Positions 22,762 through 31,108 of a stretch of 64,000 nt of DNA are shown piece after piece (within the stretch, counting starts at the first letter, position 1; every line of letters begins with the position of its first letter). The notes beneath the pieces are model-generated. The model was not told the origin of the DNA and searched no databases. It saw nothing but the letters and a program-made list of their open reading frames with translations. Source of the stretch: Streptomyces sp. AC512_CC834 (GTDB lineage: Bacteria > Actinomycetota > Actinomycetes > Streptomycetales > Streptomycetaceae). The stretch is taken from contig NZ_JAGMUO010000078.1 of the NCBI RefSeq assembly GCF_019049325.1, positions 23,081 through 87,080 of the forward strand, in the 5' to 3' direction. Both the position numbers and the translations under genes were made by a program.

Positions 22762-23946
22762 ATGGAACGCCGCACCACCGACCCCCGCCCCGGCTGGCAG
22801 CAGACCGTCGAGGAACAGGGCCTGATCTACCCCCTGACCCGCTACCCCGACGACTCCCTGCGCCCCTACTGGGACGAGAGCGCCTACTACGTCTTCTCCC
22901 TGCCGGAGATCGAGGCACTGGAGGAGGCCGTCGAGGAGCTGCACCGCATGTGCCTGGCGGCCGCCGAGCACATCGTCACCGCCGACCGCTTCACCGACCT
23001 CGGCATCACCGACCCGCGCGTCGTCCGCGCGGTCACCGAGGCCTGGCACCGCCGCGCCGAACTCCCCTCCGTCTACGCCCGCTTCGACCTGCGCTACGAC
23101 GGCACGGGCCCCGCCAAGCTCCTGGAGTACAACGCGGACACCCCGACCTCCCTCGTCGAGGCGGCGTCCCCGCAGTGGTTCTGGATGGAGGAGAGCTTCC
23201 CCGGCGCCGACCAGTGGAACAGCCTCCACGAGCGCCTCGTCGAGGCCTGGAAGAAGCAGGCCGCCCTCCTCCCGCCCGGCAGCCCCCTGTACTTCGCGCA
23301 CTCCTCGGACGACGAACTCGGCGAGGACCTCATGACGGTCGCCTACCTCAAGGAGACCGCCGAGCAGGCCGGTCTCGAGACCGACTGGATATCCATGGAG
23401 GAGATCGGCTGGGACCGCCTGTCCGGCCGCTTCGTCGACAACAGGCTCCGCTTCATCCGCAGCCTCTTCAAGCTCTACCCCTGGGAGTGGCTCACCACCG
23501 ACCGCTTCGCCGGCCACGTCCTGGACACCCTCGACAACGGCGGCGGCACCGGCAGCACCCTGTGGATCGAGCCCGCCTGGAAGATGCTGCTCAGCAACAA
23601 GGCCCTGCTGGCGATCCTCTGGGAGCTCTACCCCGGCCACCCGAACCTGCTGCCGGCCTACCTGGACGGCCCGAGGGACCTGCCCACCACGACGGGCTGG
23701 GTCGCCAAGCCCCTCCTGGGCCGCGAGGGCGCGGGCGTCACGATCCACGAGCCCGGCACCGCCCCCGTCGTCCGGGACGAACCCTGCTGCTACCAGGAAC
23801 TGGCCCCCCTCCCCGACTTCGACGGCAACCGGGTCGTCCTGGGCGCGTGGGTGGTGGAGAACGAGTCGGCGGGCCTGGGCATCAGGGAGTCGAGCGGCTT
23901 GGTGACGGACGAATACGCCCGCTTCCTGCCCCACGTGATCCTTTAG
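22762..23946 (+). CDS. Glutathionylspermidine synthase-like ATP-grasp enzyme
   Basis: Protein of 394 residues matching the C-terminal synthetase half of glutathionylspermidine synthase (ATP-grasp fold), without the amidase half. Visible: LKY-like DLRYDGTGPAKLLEYNADTPTSLVEA (phosphate and substrate loop), EPAWKMLLSNKALLAILWELYP, KPLLGREGAGV (ATP-binding lysine and glycine loop) and a C-terminal VLGAWVVENESAGLGIRES. Family members form an amide bond between a carboxylate and an amine using ATP. Streptomyces do not make glutathione, so the true substrate is unlikely to be glutathione and may be a peptide. The ATG at 22762 lies just after the lipoprotein stop. The longer open frame upstream is not coding. 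Confidence 0.88.
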   Translation: MERRTTDPRPGWQQTVEEQGLIYPLTRYPDDSLRPYWDESAYYVFSLPEIEALEEAVEELHRMCLAAAEHIVTADRFTDLGITDPRVVRAVTEAWHRRAELPSVYARFDLRYDGTGPAKLLEYNADTPTSLVEAASPQWFWMEESFPGADQWNSLHERLVEAWKKQAALLPPGSPLYFAHSSDDELGEDLMTVAYLKETAEQAGLETDWISMEEIGWDRLSGRFVDNRLRFIRSLFKLYPWEWLTTDRFAGHVLDTLDNGGGTGSTLWIEPAWKMLLSNKALLAILWELYPGHPNLLPAYLDGPRDLPTTTGWVAKPLLGREGAGVTIHEPGTAPVVRDEPCCYQELAPLPDFDGNRVVLGAWVVENESAGLGIRESSGLVTDEYARFLPHVIL

Positions 23947-23955
23947 CGCCCTGGA

Positions 23956-23972
23956 GGGGGCCGCAGGCCCCC
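23956..23972 (+). terminator. Short GC hairpin, probable terminator
   Basis: GGGGGCC and GGCCCCC around GCA, ten bases after the ATP-grasp stop codon at 23946. A tight stem of seven G-C pairs. Confidence 0.6.
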
Positions 23973-23973
23973 C

Positions 23974-24021
23974 AGGGGCGCGGGGAACGGCGCGACCAGC
24001 CACAACGAGCCCGCAGCCCGC
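23974..24021. repeat. Dispersed Streptomyces intergenic repeat, copy A
   Basis: AGGGGCGCGGGGAAC, then GCGCGACCAGCCAC and CCCGCAGCCCGCG. The same string order occurs on the opposite strand at 43111-43182. Elements of this form are common at gene ends in Streptomyces genomes. Confidence 0.65.
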
Positions 24022-24061
24022 GACGGACAAGCAACCCGGCAGACGCTTTCCGGTACCCTGG

Positions 24062-24147
24062 CCCCGGGCCGTAACTGGCGCGCTGGGATGGACCAACCAT
24101 CGGGGAGCGGCCCAAGAAGAACAAGTGCCGTGCGCCTGGGCCGTCCG
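24062..24147 (+). promoter_or_regulatory. ZTP (pfl) riboswitch upstream of glyA
   Basis: The pfl motif is present: GGGCCGTAACTGGCG, a small stem GGGATGG/CCATCGGGGAG, GCGGCCC, and after a variable linker the second half GCCGTGCGCCTGGGC. This RNA binds ZTP/ZMP, a signal of low 10-formyl-THF, and turns on one-carbon genes such as glyA. It ends about 36 bases before the glyA start. No terminator hairpin is obvious, so control may be at translation. Called by eye from the conserved core. Confidence 0.85.
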
Positions 24148-24183
24148 TACCGTGAACGCTGAACACAACGTCCGGAGACCGAC

Positions 24184-25629
24184 ATGCCCGCAGAACTCAC
24201 CCCCGAGTCCGTCGCCTACCGTGCCGCGCTGCAAGCGATCCGCGCCGTCGAGCCCCGCGTGGCCGACGCCATCGGCCAGGAGGTCGCCGACCAGCGCGAG
24301 ATGCTCAAGCTGATCGCCTCGGAGAACTACGCCTCCCCGGCCACGCTCCTGGCGATGGGGAACTGGTTCAGCGACAAGTACGCCGAGGGCACCATCGGCC
24401 GCCGCTTCTACGCCGGCTGCCGCAACGTCGACACCGTCGAGGCCCTCGCCGCCGAGCACGCGCGCGAACTGTTCGGCGCCCGTCACGCCTACGTCCAGCC
24501 GCACTCCGGCATCGACGCCAACCTGGTCGCCTTCTGGGCCGTCCTCGGCGCCCGCGTCGAGGTGCCCTTCCTGGAGAAGACCGGCGTCCGCCAGGTCAAC
24601 GACCTGAGCGACGCCGACTGGGCCGAGCTGCGCCAGGCCTTCGGCAACCAGCGGATGCTCGGCATGTCCCTGGACGCCGGCGGCCACCTCACCCACGGCT
24701 TCCGCCCGAACATCTCCGGCAAGATGTTCGACCAGCGTTCCTACGGCACCGACCCGGCCACCGGCCTCATCGACTACGAGGCTCTGCGCGCCTCCGCCCG
24801 CGAGTTCAAGCCGCTGATCATCGTCGCCGGGTACTCCGCGTACCCGCGGCTGGTGAACTTCCGGATCATGCGCGAGATCGCCGACGAGGTCGGCGCGACC
24901 CTCATGGTCGACATGGCGCACTTCGCCGGCCTCGTCGCGGGCAAGGTGCTCACCGGCGACTTCGACCCGGTCCCGCACGCCCAGATCGTGACGACCACGA
25001 CCCACAAGTCGCTGCGCGGCCCGCGCGGCGGCATGGTCCTGTGCGACGACTCGCTCAAGGACCAGGTCGACCGCGGCTGCCCGATGGTCCTCGGCGGCCC
25101 GCTCCCGCACGTCATGGCCGCCAAGGCCGTCGCCCTCGCCGAGGCCAGGCAGCCGTCCTTCCAGGACTACGCGCAGCGCATCGTCGACAACGCCCGCGCG
25201 CTCGCCGAGGGCCTGACGCGCCGCGGCGCCACCCTGGTGACCGGCGGCACGGACAACCACCTGAACCTGATCGACGTGGCGTCCTCCTACGGCCTCACCG
25301 GCCGTCAGGCGGAGGCCGCCCTGCTCGACTCCGGCATCGTCACCAACCGCAACGCCATCCCGGCCGACCCCAACGGCGCCTGGTACACCTCGGGCATCCG
25401 CGTCGGCACCCCGGCGCTGACCACGCGCGGCCTCGGCACGGCGGAGATGGACGAGGTCGCGGGCCTGATCGACCGCGTCCTGACCTCGACGGAGCCCGGC
25501 ACCACCAAGTCCGGCGCCCCCTCCAAGGCCTCCCACGTCCTGGACGCCAAGATCGCCGACGAGATCTCCCACCGGGCCACGGACCTGGTCGCGGGCTTCC
25601 CCCTGTACCCGGAGATCGACCTCGGCTGA
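24184..25629 (+). CDS. glyA: Serine hydroxymethyltransferase
   Basis: GlyA, 481 residues, long for the family (about 420) with extra segments as in other actinobacterial copies. It converts serine and THF to glycine and 5,10-methylene-THF with PLP. Motifs: LIASENYASPA, the EGTIGRRFYAGC stretch, VQPHSG, VDMAHFAGLVAG and the PLP-lysine motif TTTTHKSLRGPRGG. The ATG at 24184 follows CCGGAGACCGAC. It is controlled by the riboswitch at 24062-24147 and stands alone, meeting the next gene tail to tail. Confidence 0.97.
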   Translation: MPAELTPESVAYRAALQAIRAVEPRVADAIGQEVADQREMLKLIASENYASPATLLAMGNWFSDKYAEGTIGRRFYAGCRNVDTVEALAAEHARELFGARHAYVQPHSGIDANLVAFWAVLGARVEVPFLEKTGVRQVNDLSDADWAELRQAFGNQRMLGMSLDAGGHLTHGFRPNISGKMFDQRSYGTDPATGLIDYEALRASAREFKPLIIVAGYSAYPRLVNFRIMREIADEVGATLMVDMAHFAGLVAGKVLTGDFDPVPHAQIVTTTTHKSLRGPRGGMVLCDDSLKDQVDRGCPMVLGGPLPHVMAAKAVALAEARQPSFQDYAQRIVDNARALAEGLTRRGATLVTGGTDNHLNLIDVASSYGLTGRQAEAALLDSGIVTNRNAIPADPNGAWYTSGIRVGTPALTTRGLGTAEMDEVAGLIDRVLTSTEPGTTKSGAPSKASHVLDAKIADEISHRATDLVAGFPLYPEIDLG

Positions 25630-25655
25630 CGCTCCCCACCGGCCTACAGGTCGGT

Positions 25656-26309
25656 CTACAGGTCGATCAGCTCCTGACGCGGCTCCCCGCGCGGCGGTCC
25701 GGCACGGTACCGGTCCGCCGCGCGGCGCGTCAGCAGCGTCCCCGCGATGCCCGCCCCGAGCCCGGCTGCCGCGGCCCACCACACCCCGTCCCGCCCGCCG
25801 TCGCGGCCTTCGGCGCCGGTCCCGTCCGCCGCGAAGAAGCCCGCGTCGGCCAGCCGCTCGTAGGTGTCCCGCGGCACCCGGTGCCAGCGGATGTCGTCGT
25901 CCGCCACGTCCGGCGCCGGATCGGTGCGTACCCATGGCGTGCCGTCCTCGGCCAGGAACAACTGGTCCTGACGCAGCATCGCCACGTCCCCGCCGGGCGC
26001 CCGCTGCGTCTGCGGCCACCCGCCGACCCCGGTCAGCCCCCACAGCACCGTGAACCGCATCGGGGGCCGCCGACCCTCGGTCCAGTCCTTCGGGACCCAC
26101 TCCGTGCCCGCGTAGTCCGGGCGCAGCAGGCTCCGCAGCCGGTCGAAGCCGACCTCACCCGCATGCCAGGACGCGGTCCGCCCGGTGCCGGACCACACGA
26201 CCACCGCCACGTCCGGCTCCTCCACGGGAGCCGCACCGTCCGCCACGGCGGCGCCCGGCGCGCACGCCCACAGCACCGCCGCCACCGCGCACACCCACCG
26301 CCGCCGCAC
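25656..26309 (-). CDS. Exported protein with C-terminal membrane anchor, unknown function
   Basis: I do not recognise this protein of 217 residues. It has a signal peptide (MRRRWVCAVAAVLWACAPGAAVADG), an outside domain with several tryptophans (VWSGTGRTASWHAGEVGFDRL, WGLTGVGGWPQT), a hydrophobic helix near residues 177-193 (WWAAAAGLGAGIAGTLL) and a basic cytoplasmic tail. This type I layout suggests a surface protein. It is convergent with glyA and divergent from trpS. It looks like a conserved Streptomyces protein and not a spurious frame, because signal, body and anchor are all in order. Confidence 0.75.
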   Translation of the reverse strand: MRRRWVCAVAAVLWACAPGAAVADGAAPVEEPDVAVVVWSGTGRTASWHAGEVGFDRLRSLLRPDYAGTEWVPKDWTEGRRPPMRFTVLWGLTGVGGWPQTQRAPGGDVAMLRQDQLFLAEDGTPWVRTDPAPDVADDDIRWHRVPRDTYERLADAGFFAADGTGAEGRDGGRDGVWWAAAAGLGAGIAGTLLTRRAADRYRAGPPRGEPRQELIDL

Positions 26310-26424
26310 AGGGCCGCCCCCTCCCGCCTGCTCCCGCCCTTGTTACACCCCTCGGCACAGATTGGAGCCCCCCTGTACCGAACCAGTGCCCGATCGCCCC
26401 GCGCGGCCTGAGAGAATGGCGGAC

Positions 26425-27438
26425 ATGGCCAACGATCGTCCCCGCGTGCTCTCCGGTATCCAGCCGACCTCAGGCTCGTTCCACCTCGGCAACTACCTCG
26501 GTGCCGTCCGCCAGTGGGTCGACATGCAGGACACCCACGACGCGTTCTACATGGTCGTCGACCTGCACGCGATCACGGTCCCGCAGGACCCGGGGGAGCT
26601 GCGCGAGAACACGCGCGTCGCCGTCGCCCAGCTTCTCGCGGCGGGCCTCGACCCGGACCGCTGCACCCTGTTCGTGCAGAGCCATGTCCCCGAGCACGCC
26701 CAGCTCGGCTGGCTGATGAACTGCATCACCGGTTTCGGCGAGGCCTCCCGGATGACCCAGTTCAAGGACAAGTCCGCCAAGCAGGGCAACGACCGCACGA
26801 CCGTCGGCCTGTTCACGTACCCGATGCTGATGGTCGCCGACATCCTGCTCTACCAGGGCGACCAGGTCCCCGTCGGCGAGGACCAGCGCCAGCACCTGGA
26901 GCTGACCCGCGACCTCGCGGACCGCTTCAACCAGACCTACGGCGACACCTTCACCGTCCCGAGCGCGTACATCCTCAAGGAGACGGCGAAGATCTACGAC
27001 CTTCAGGACCCGACCGCCAAGATGAGCAAGTCGGCGGCCACCCCGAAGGGCCTGATCAACCTCCTGGACGAGCCGAAGGCCACCGCGAAGAAGGTGAGGA
27101 GCGCGGTCACGGACACCGACACCGTGGTCCGCTTCGACCGCGAGCACAAGCCCGGCGTCAGCAACCTGCTGACGATCTACTCCACCCTCACCGGCGCGGA
27201 GATCGCGGAGCTGGAACAGAAGTACGAGGGCAAGGGCTACGGCGCGCTGAAGACGGACCTCGCCGACGTCGTGGTGGAGTTCGTCACCCCCTTCCGCGAG
27301 CGCACCCAGCAGTACCTGGACGACCCGGAGACGCTGGACGCGATCCTCGCCAAGGGGGCCGACAAGGCCAGGGCCGTCGCCGCCGAGACACTCGCCCGGG
27401 CGTACGACATGGTGGGCTTCCTGCCCGCCAAGCACTGA
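26425..27438 (+). CDS. trpS: Tryptophanyl-tRNA synthetase
   Basis: TrpS, 337 residues, normal class I length. It charges tRNA-Trp with tryptophan. The HIGH-type motif is FHLGN (in GIQPTSGSFHLGNYLGA), and the KMSKS motif is KMSKSAATPKG. Also visible are the tryptophan-pocket stretch VDLHAITV and VGEDQRQHLELTRDLA. The ATG at 26425 is preferred over the in-frame ATG at 26416, since GAGAG sits too close to the earlier one. Streptomyces often carry two trpS genes, one giving indolmycin resistance; this window alone cannot tell which this is, or whether a second exists. Confidence 0.95.
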   Translation: MANDRPRVLSGIQPTSGSFHLGNYLGAVRQWVDMQDTHDAFYMVVDLHAITVPQDPGELRENTRVAVAQLLAAGLDPDRCTLFVQSHVPEHAQLGWLMNCITGFGEASRMTQFKDKSAKQGNDRTTVGLFTYPMLMVADILLYQGDQVPVGEDQRQHLELTRDLADRFNQTYGDTFTVPSAYILKETAKIYDLQDPTAKMSKSAATPKGLINLLDEPKATAKKVRSAVTDTDTVVRFDREHKPGVSNLLTIYSTLTGAEIAELEQKYEGKGYGALKTDLADVVVEFVTPFRERTQQYLDDPETLDAILAKGADKARAVAAETLARAYDMVGFLPAKH

Positions 27439-27600
27439 GCCCCGGCGGCACCGGAGCCGCCGCCCGCCCGCCCGCCCGCCGCCGTGCGTGCGCCCCGGCA
27501 TGCCGCCGTAGCGCTGCACATCACTCCGGTTGCGCCTGCCCACGGCCCGGTGGTGGCCGTACAGTCGATAACCGGGTGTCCGGCACAGCGGACGCACAGA

Positions 27601-27630
27601 GCCACACGACGTCACACGACGCCACACGAC
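27601..27630. repeat. Three tandem copies of a 10-bp unit
   Basis: G(C/T)CACACGAC repeats three times directly upstream of the RNA ligase-like gene, and a related CACGAG follows. It probably lies in the leader of that gene. Confidence 0.8.
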
Positions 27631-27657
27631 GAGTGACACGTAACGACAGGAGACGAA

Positions 27658-28236
27658 GTGGGGACCGTAACGATCGGCGTGTCGATCGCGGTCCCGGAGC
27701 CTCACGGCAGCAAGCTCCAGGAGCTGCGCGCGGGCTTCGGCGACGCCGCGGCTCACGGCATCCCCACGCACGTCACCCTGGTGCCGCCGACCGAGGTCGA
27801 CGGCACCGCGCTGCCCGCGATCGAGGCACACCTGGCGGAGGTGGCGGCGCGCGGCCGGCCCTTCCCGATGCGGCTGTCCGGCACCGGCACCTTCCGCCCG
27901 CTGTCCCCCGTCGTCTACGTCCAGGTGGTCGAGGGCGCGGCGGCCTGCTCCTGGTTGCAGAAGCGGGTGCGCGACGCGTCCGGCCCGATGCCCCGTGAGC
28001 TGCAGTTCCCCTACCACCCGCACGTCACCGTGGCGCACGGCATCGGGGAAGCGGCGATGGACCGCGCCTACGAGGAGCTGTCCGACTACGCGGCGCAGTG
28101 GCCCTGCACCGGCTTCGCGCTGTACGAGCAGGGCCCCGATGCGGTGTGGCGCAAGCTGCGCGAGTTCCCCTTCGGCAGCGCCACGGTGCCCCCGCAGGCC
28201 GGACGCGTCGAGAGCGGCACCCTGCCCACCCGGTAG
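27658..28236 (+). CDS. 2'-5' RNA ligase family protein
   Basis: Protein of 192 residues of the 2H phosphoesterase superfamily. Two HxT motifs are present: HVTLVPP (about residue 38) and HPHVTVAHG (about 122-130), which form the active site for cyclic phosphodiester or 2'-5' RNA bond chemistry. Family members act on RNA ends or small cyclic nucleotides; the substrate here is unknown. The GTG start at 27658 is supported by ACAGGAGACGAA. It is downstream of trpS with a 219-base gap that contains a 10-bp repeat, so it probably has its own promoter. Confidence 0.88.
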   Translation: MGTVTIGVSIAVPEPHGSKLQELRAGFGDAAAHGIPTHVTLVPPTEVDGTALPAIEAHLAEVAARGRPFPMRLSGTGTFRPLSPVVYVQVVEGAAACSWLQKRVRDASGPMPRELQFPYHPHVTVAHGIGEAAMDRAYEELSDYAAQWPCTGFALYEQGPDAVWRKLREFPFGSATVPPQAGRVESGTLPTR

Positions 28237-28282
28237 CCCCCTTGGCCCCGGTAGCCCCGGTGGCCCCGGCAGCCCCCGCGCC

Positions 28283-29038
28283 TCACACCGGCAGCCGGCG
28301 GAACACCGTCCGGGGCAGGTGCCGCAGCGCCGACATCACCACCCGCAGCGTGCCCGGCACCCACACCGTCTCCGAGCGCCGCCGCAACCCCAGCTCGATG
28401 GCCGTGGCGACCGCCTCGGGCGTCGTGGCGAGCGGCGCCTCCTCGAGACCGGCGGTCATCCGCGACCGCACGAACCCGGGGCGTACGACCATGACGTGCA
28501 CGCCCGTGCCGTGCAGCGCGTCGCCCAGGCCCTGCGCGAAGGCGTCCAGGCCGGCCTTGCTGGAGCCGTAGATGAAGTTGGCGCGGCGCGCCCGCTCACC
28601 GGCCACCGAGGAGAGCACCACCAGCGAGCCGTGCCCCTGTGCCTGGAGGGAACGGGCGGCGACCAGCCCGGCCGAGACCGCGCCGGTGTAGTTGGTCTGC
28701 GCGACCCGCACGGCGTTCAGCGGCTCGCGCTCGTCGTGCGCCTGGTCGCCCAGGATGCCGAAGGCGAGCAGCACCAGGTCGATGTCGCCCTCGGCGAAGA
28801 CCTTGCCGAGCGCCGCCTCGTGGGACTCGGGGTCCAGCGCGTCGAAGACGACGGTGCGCACCTCGGCGCCGAGGCCGCGCAACTGCTCGGCGGCACCGTC
28901 CAGGGCGGGGGAGGGGCGGCCGGCCAGCCACACCGTGCGGGTGCGGCGGGCCACCAGACGGCGCGCGGTGGCGAGCGCGATCTCGGACGTACCGCCGAGA
29001 ACGAGAAGGGACTGGGGGATGCCGAAGGCGTCCTTCAC
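28283..29038 (-). CDS. dprE2: Decaprenylphospho-beta-D-ribofuranose 2-epimerase, reductase subunit (DprE2-like)
   Basis: Short-chain dehydrogenase of 251 residues. NAD(P) motif LVLGGTSEIALATAR (TxxSxIG-like), the catalytic Ser-Tyr-Lys set in VVLSSVAGERARRANFIYGSSKAG. DprE2 reduces the 2'-keto intermediate made by DprE1 to give decaprenylphosphoryl-arabinose, the arabinose donor for walls in mycobacteria. It lies 17 bases after the dprE1-like gene, on the same strand. The substrate in Streptomyces is not established; the assignment rests on the family and the pathway set around it. Confidence 0.9.
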   Translation of the reverse strand: MKDAFGIPQSLLVLGGTSEIALATARRLVARRTRTVWLAGRPSPALDGAAEQLRGLGAEVRTVVFDALDPESHEAALGKVFAEGDIDLVLLAFGILGDQAHDEREPLNAVRVAQTNYTGAVSAGLVAARSLQAQGHGSLVVLSSVAGERARRANFIYGSSKAGLDAFAQGLGDALHGTGVHVMVVRPGFVRSRMTAGLEEAPLATTPEAVATAIELGLRRRSETVWVPGTLRVVMSALRHLPRTVFRRLPV

Positions 29039-29055
29039 GACAGCTCCTGAGGGGG

Positions 29056-30465
29056 TCAGAGGGCGAGGCGGCGGGCCAGGTCGGACACGAACACCCCGCG
29101 CGGGTCCAGCTCCGCGCGCAGTGCGCGGAAGTCGTCCAGGCGCGGGTACATCGCGGCGAGCAGCTCCGGCCGCAGCCGGGAGTCCTTGGCGAGGTAGACC
29201 CGGCCGCCCGCGTCGGCGACCTCCTCGTCCAGCTCGTCAAGGAAGGTGCCCAGGCCCGGCAGGCCCGCCGGGATGTCCAGCGCGAGGGTCCAGCCGGGCA
29301 CGGGGAAGGAGAGCCAGCCGGGGTCGGCTTCGCCGAACCGTTTGAGGACGGCCAGGAAGGACGGGCAGCGGCGGTCGGAGATGCGTCGCACGATCCGGCG
29401 CAGGGCCTCCTCCCGGCCGTGCCCGACGACGAACTGGTACTGCACGAAGCCGCCGCGGCCGTAGACCCGGTTCCAGTGCGGGACGCCGTCCAGCGGGTGG
29501 AAGAAGGTGGAGATCCGCTGGAGCCGGCCCCGGCCGGCCCGGGGCGCCTTGCGGTACCAGAGTTCGTTGAAGAGCCCCACCGTCGTCCGGCTGAGCAGTC
29601 CGCCCGGAAGGAAGTCGGGGGCCGCAGGGAGGCGCGAGGTGCGGAAGGCAAGCGGCTGCCGCCGCGCGCGCGAGCCGGCGGGCAGCGCGTCCAGGGGCGC
29701 GTGGTCGCCGCGGGTGAGCACCGCGCGGCCCATCGCCGCACCGCGCGCGAGGAGGTCGATCCAGGCGACCGAGTAGCGGTAGCGGTGGTCGCCGGCCGTC
29801 AGCCGGGCCATCAGGTCGTCGAGGTCGGCGGCACGCTCGGTGTCGACCGACATCAGCGCCGTCCCGACCGGCTGGAGCCGCAGCGTCGCCGTGAGGATCA
29901 CCCCGGTCAGCCCCATGCCGCCGGCGGTCGCGTCGAACAGCGGGGTGCCCGGCGTGACGGTGCGGACCGCGCCGTCGGCGGTGAGCAGCTCCAGGGACAG
30001 CACGTGCCGTGCGAAGGAGCCCGACACGTGGTGGTTCTTGCCGTGGATGTCCGCGCCGATCGCCCCGCCGACCGTCACATAGCGGGTGCCGGGCGTCACC
30101 GGCACGAACCAGCCCAGCGGCAGCAGCACCTCCATCAGCCGGTGCAGGGAGACTCCCGCGTCGCAGAGCACGGTGCCGCCGCCGACGTCGATGGCGTGGA
30201 CCCGGTCCAGGGCCGTCATGTCCAGCACGGCACCCCCCGCGTTCTGCGCGGCGTCCCCGTACGCCCGCCCCAGCCCCCTCGCGATGCCGCCCCGGGCCCC
30301 GCAGTCGCGGACGGCGACGGCGGCCTCCTCGTACGTCCGCGGGCGGATCAGACGGGCCGCGGTGGGGGCGGTGCGGCCCCAGCCGGTGACGGGACCCCAG
30401 TCGGCGTCGAGATCCGGGGCGCCGTCGAGATCCGGTTCGGCGTCGGGGACGGTGTCGGCAGACAT
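29056..30465 (-). CDS. dprE1: Decaprenylphosphoryl-beta-D-ribose oxidase (DprE1-like)
   Basis: FAD-linked oxidase of 469 residues. N-terminal FAD-binding pattern ARGLGRAYGDAAQN and PGTRYVTVGGAIGADIHGKNHH. The C-terminus has AMYPRLDDFRAL and FVSDLARRL as in mycobacterial DprE1. It oxidises the 2' position of decaprenylphosphoryl-ribose. At the site of the cysteine hit by benzothiazinones in M. tuberculosis (GWNICVDF), this protein has GWTLALDI, so alanine replaces the cysteine. The ATG at 30465 is chosen because the upstream frame is not protein-like. It is divergent from the PAP2 gene. Confidence 0.92.
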   Translation of the reverse strand: MSADTVPDAEPDLDGAPDLDADWGPVTGWGRTAPTAARLIRPRTYEEAAVAVRDCGARGGIARGLGRAYGDAAQNAGGAVLDMTALDRVHAIDVGGGTVLCDAGVSLHRLMEVLLPLGWFVPVTPGTRYVTVGGAIGADIHGKNHHVSGSFARHVLSLELLTADGAVRTVTPGTPLFDATAGGMGLTGVILTATLRLQPVGTALMSVDTERAADLDDLMARLTAGDHRYRYSVAWIDLLARGAAMGRAVLTRGDHAPLDALPAGSRARRQPLAFRTSRLPAAPDFLPGGLLSRTTVGLFNELWYRKAPRAGRGRLQRISTFFHPLDGVPHWNRVYGRGGFVQYQFVVGHGREEALRRIVRRISDRRCPSFLAVLKRFGEADPGWLSFPVPGWTLALDIPAGLPGLGTFLDELDEEVADAGGRVYLAKDSRLRPELLAAMYPRLDDFRALRAELDPRGVFVSDLARRLAL

Positions 30466-30598
30466 GGCGGTGACCGTATCGCCCCTATGCGAATGATTAG
30501 TTCCAAAACATTCGGGCCGTCCCTGAAACGGGTGATTAATGGTATGTCGCTGGAGAGTGCCGGACTTCCCGTGCCGCGGGCGTGAACAGTGAGTCCAC
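30466..30598. promoter_or_regulatory. AT-rich divergent promoter region between dprE1 and PAP2 genes
   Basis: This 133-base gap has an unusually AT-rich core (about 30490-30550, including GAATGATTAGTTCC and GTGATTAATGG) compared with its GC-rich surroundings, as expected of two promoters back to back. GAATG and CATTC flank the core's left part. I could not place -35 and -10 boxes with confidence. Confidence 0.5.
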
Positions 30599-31108
30599 AT
30601 GGACGACCTCGACGACATGGACCACCGGATCGTCACCGCGCTCAGGGCCTGCGGCACGGACCCGCGCGTCGCCGGTGCCGCGCGTGCCCTGTCCTGGGCC
30701 GGGGAGCACGGGGCGCTGTGGCTCGCGGCGGGCCTCGCCTCGGCCGCCGTGGACGCCCCCCGGCGCACGGCCTGGCTGCGCGGCACCGCGCTCACCGCGG
30801 GCGCCCACGTCGTCAGCATGGGCGTCAAGCGCGTCGTGCGCCGTCCCCGCCCCGCGCACGTCGAACCCCTGGTGCGCACCGCGGGCCGGCACTCCTTCCC
30901 CAGCTCCCACGCCACCTCGGCCGCCGCGGCCGCCGTCGTCTTCGGCGCGCTCGGGGTACGTGCCGCCTGGCCGCTCGCCGCCGCCGTGTGCGCCTCCCGG
31001 CTGGTCGTCGGCGTCCACTACCCCTCCGACGTCGCGGCGGGCGCCGCCCTGGGCGCGCTCACGGCCCGGCTCGGCGCCGACTGGATGCGCGGAGGCACCC
31101 GTGACTGA
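30599..31108 (+). CDS. PAP2 family phosphatase (decaprenylphosphoryl-5-phosphoribose phosphatase type)
   Basis: Membrane phosphatase of 169 residues. The three PAP2 motifs are present: KRVVRRPRP, the PSSH motif in RHSFPSSHATSA, and SRLVVGVHYPSDV. It would remove phosphate from decaprenylphosphoryl-5-phosphoribose, like Rv3807c, the step before DprE1. The first of the ATGs (30599) is chosen; the next in-frame ATG comes a few residues later. It overlaps the UbiA-type gene by eight bases, and the order PAP2-UbiA matches mycobacteria. Confidence 0.87.
   Translation: MDDLDDMDHRIVTALRACGTDPRVAGAARALSWAGEHGALWLAAGLASAAVDAPRRTAWLRGTALTAGAHVVSMGVKRVVRRPRPAHVEPLVRTAGRHSFPSSHATSAAAAAVVFGALGVRAAWPLAAAVCASRLVVGVHYPSDVAAGAALGALTARLGADWMRGGTRD

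Noticed and set aside
22642..26100. A 1150-codon minus-strand frame across the ATP-grasp and glyA genes
   Set aside because: It is antisense to two well-supported genes and shows no domain of its own.
30582..31100. A longer start for the UbiA-type gene
   Set aside because: The upstream frame overlaps the whole PAP2 gene in another frame and has S/P/R-rich shadow composition. The GTG at 31101 has a clean GGAGG site.
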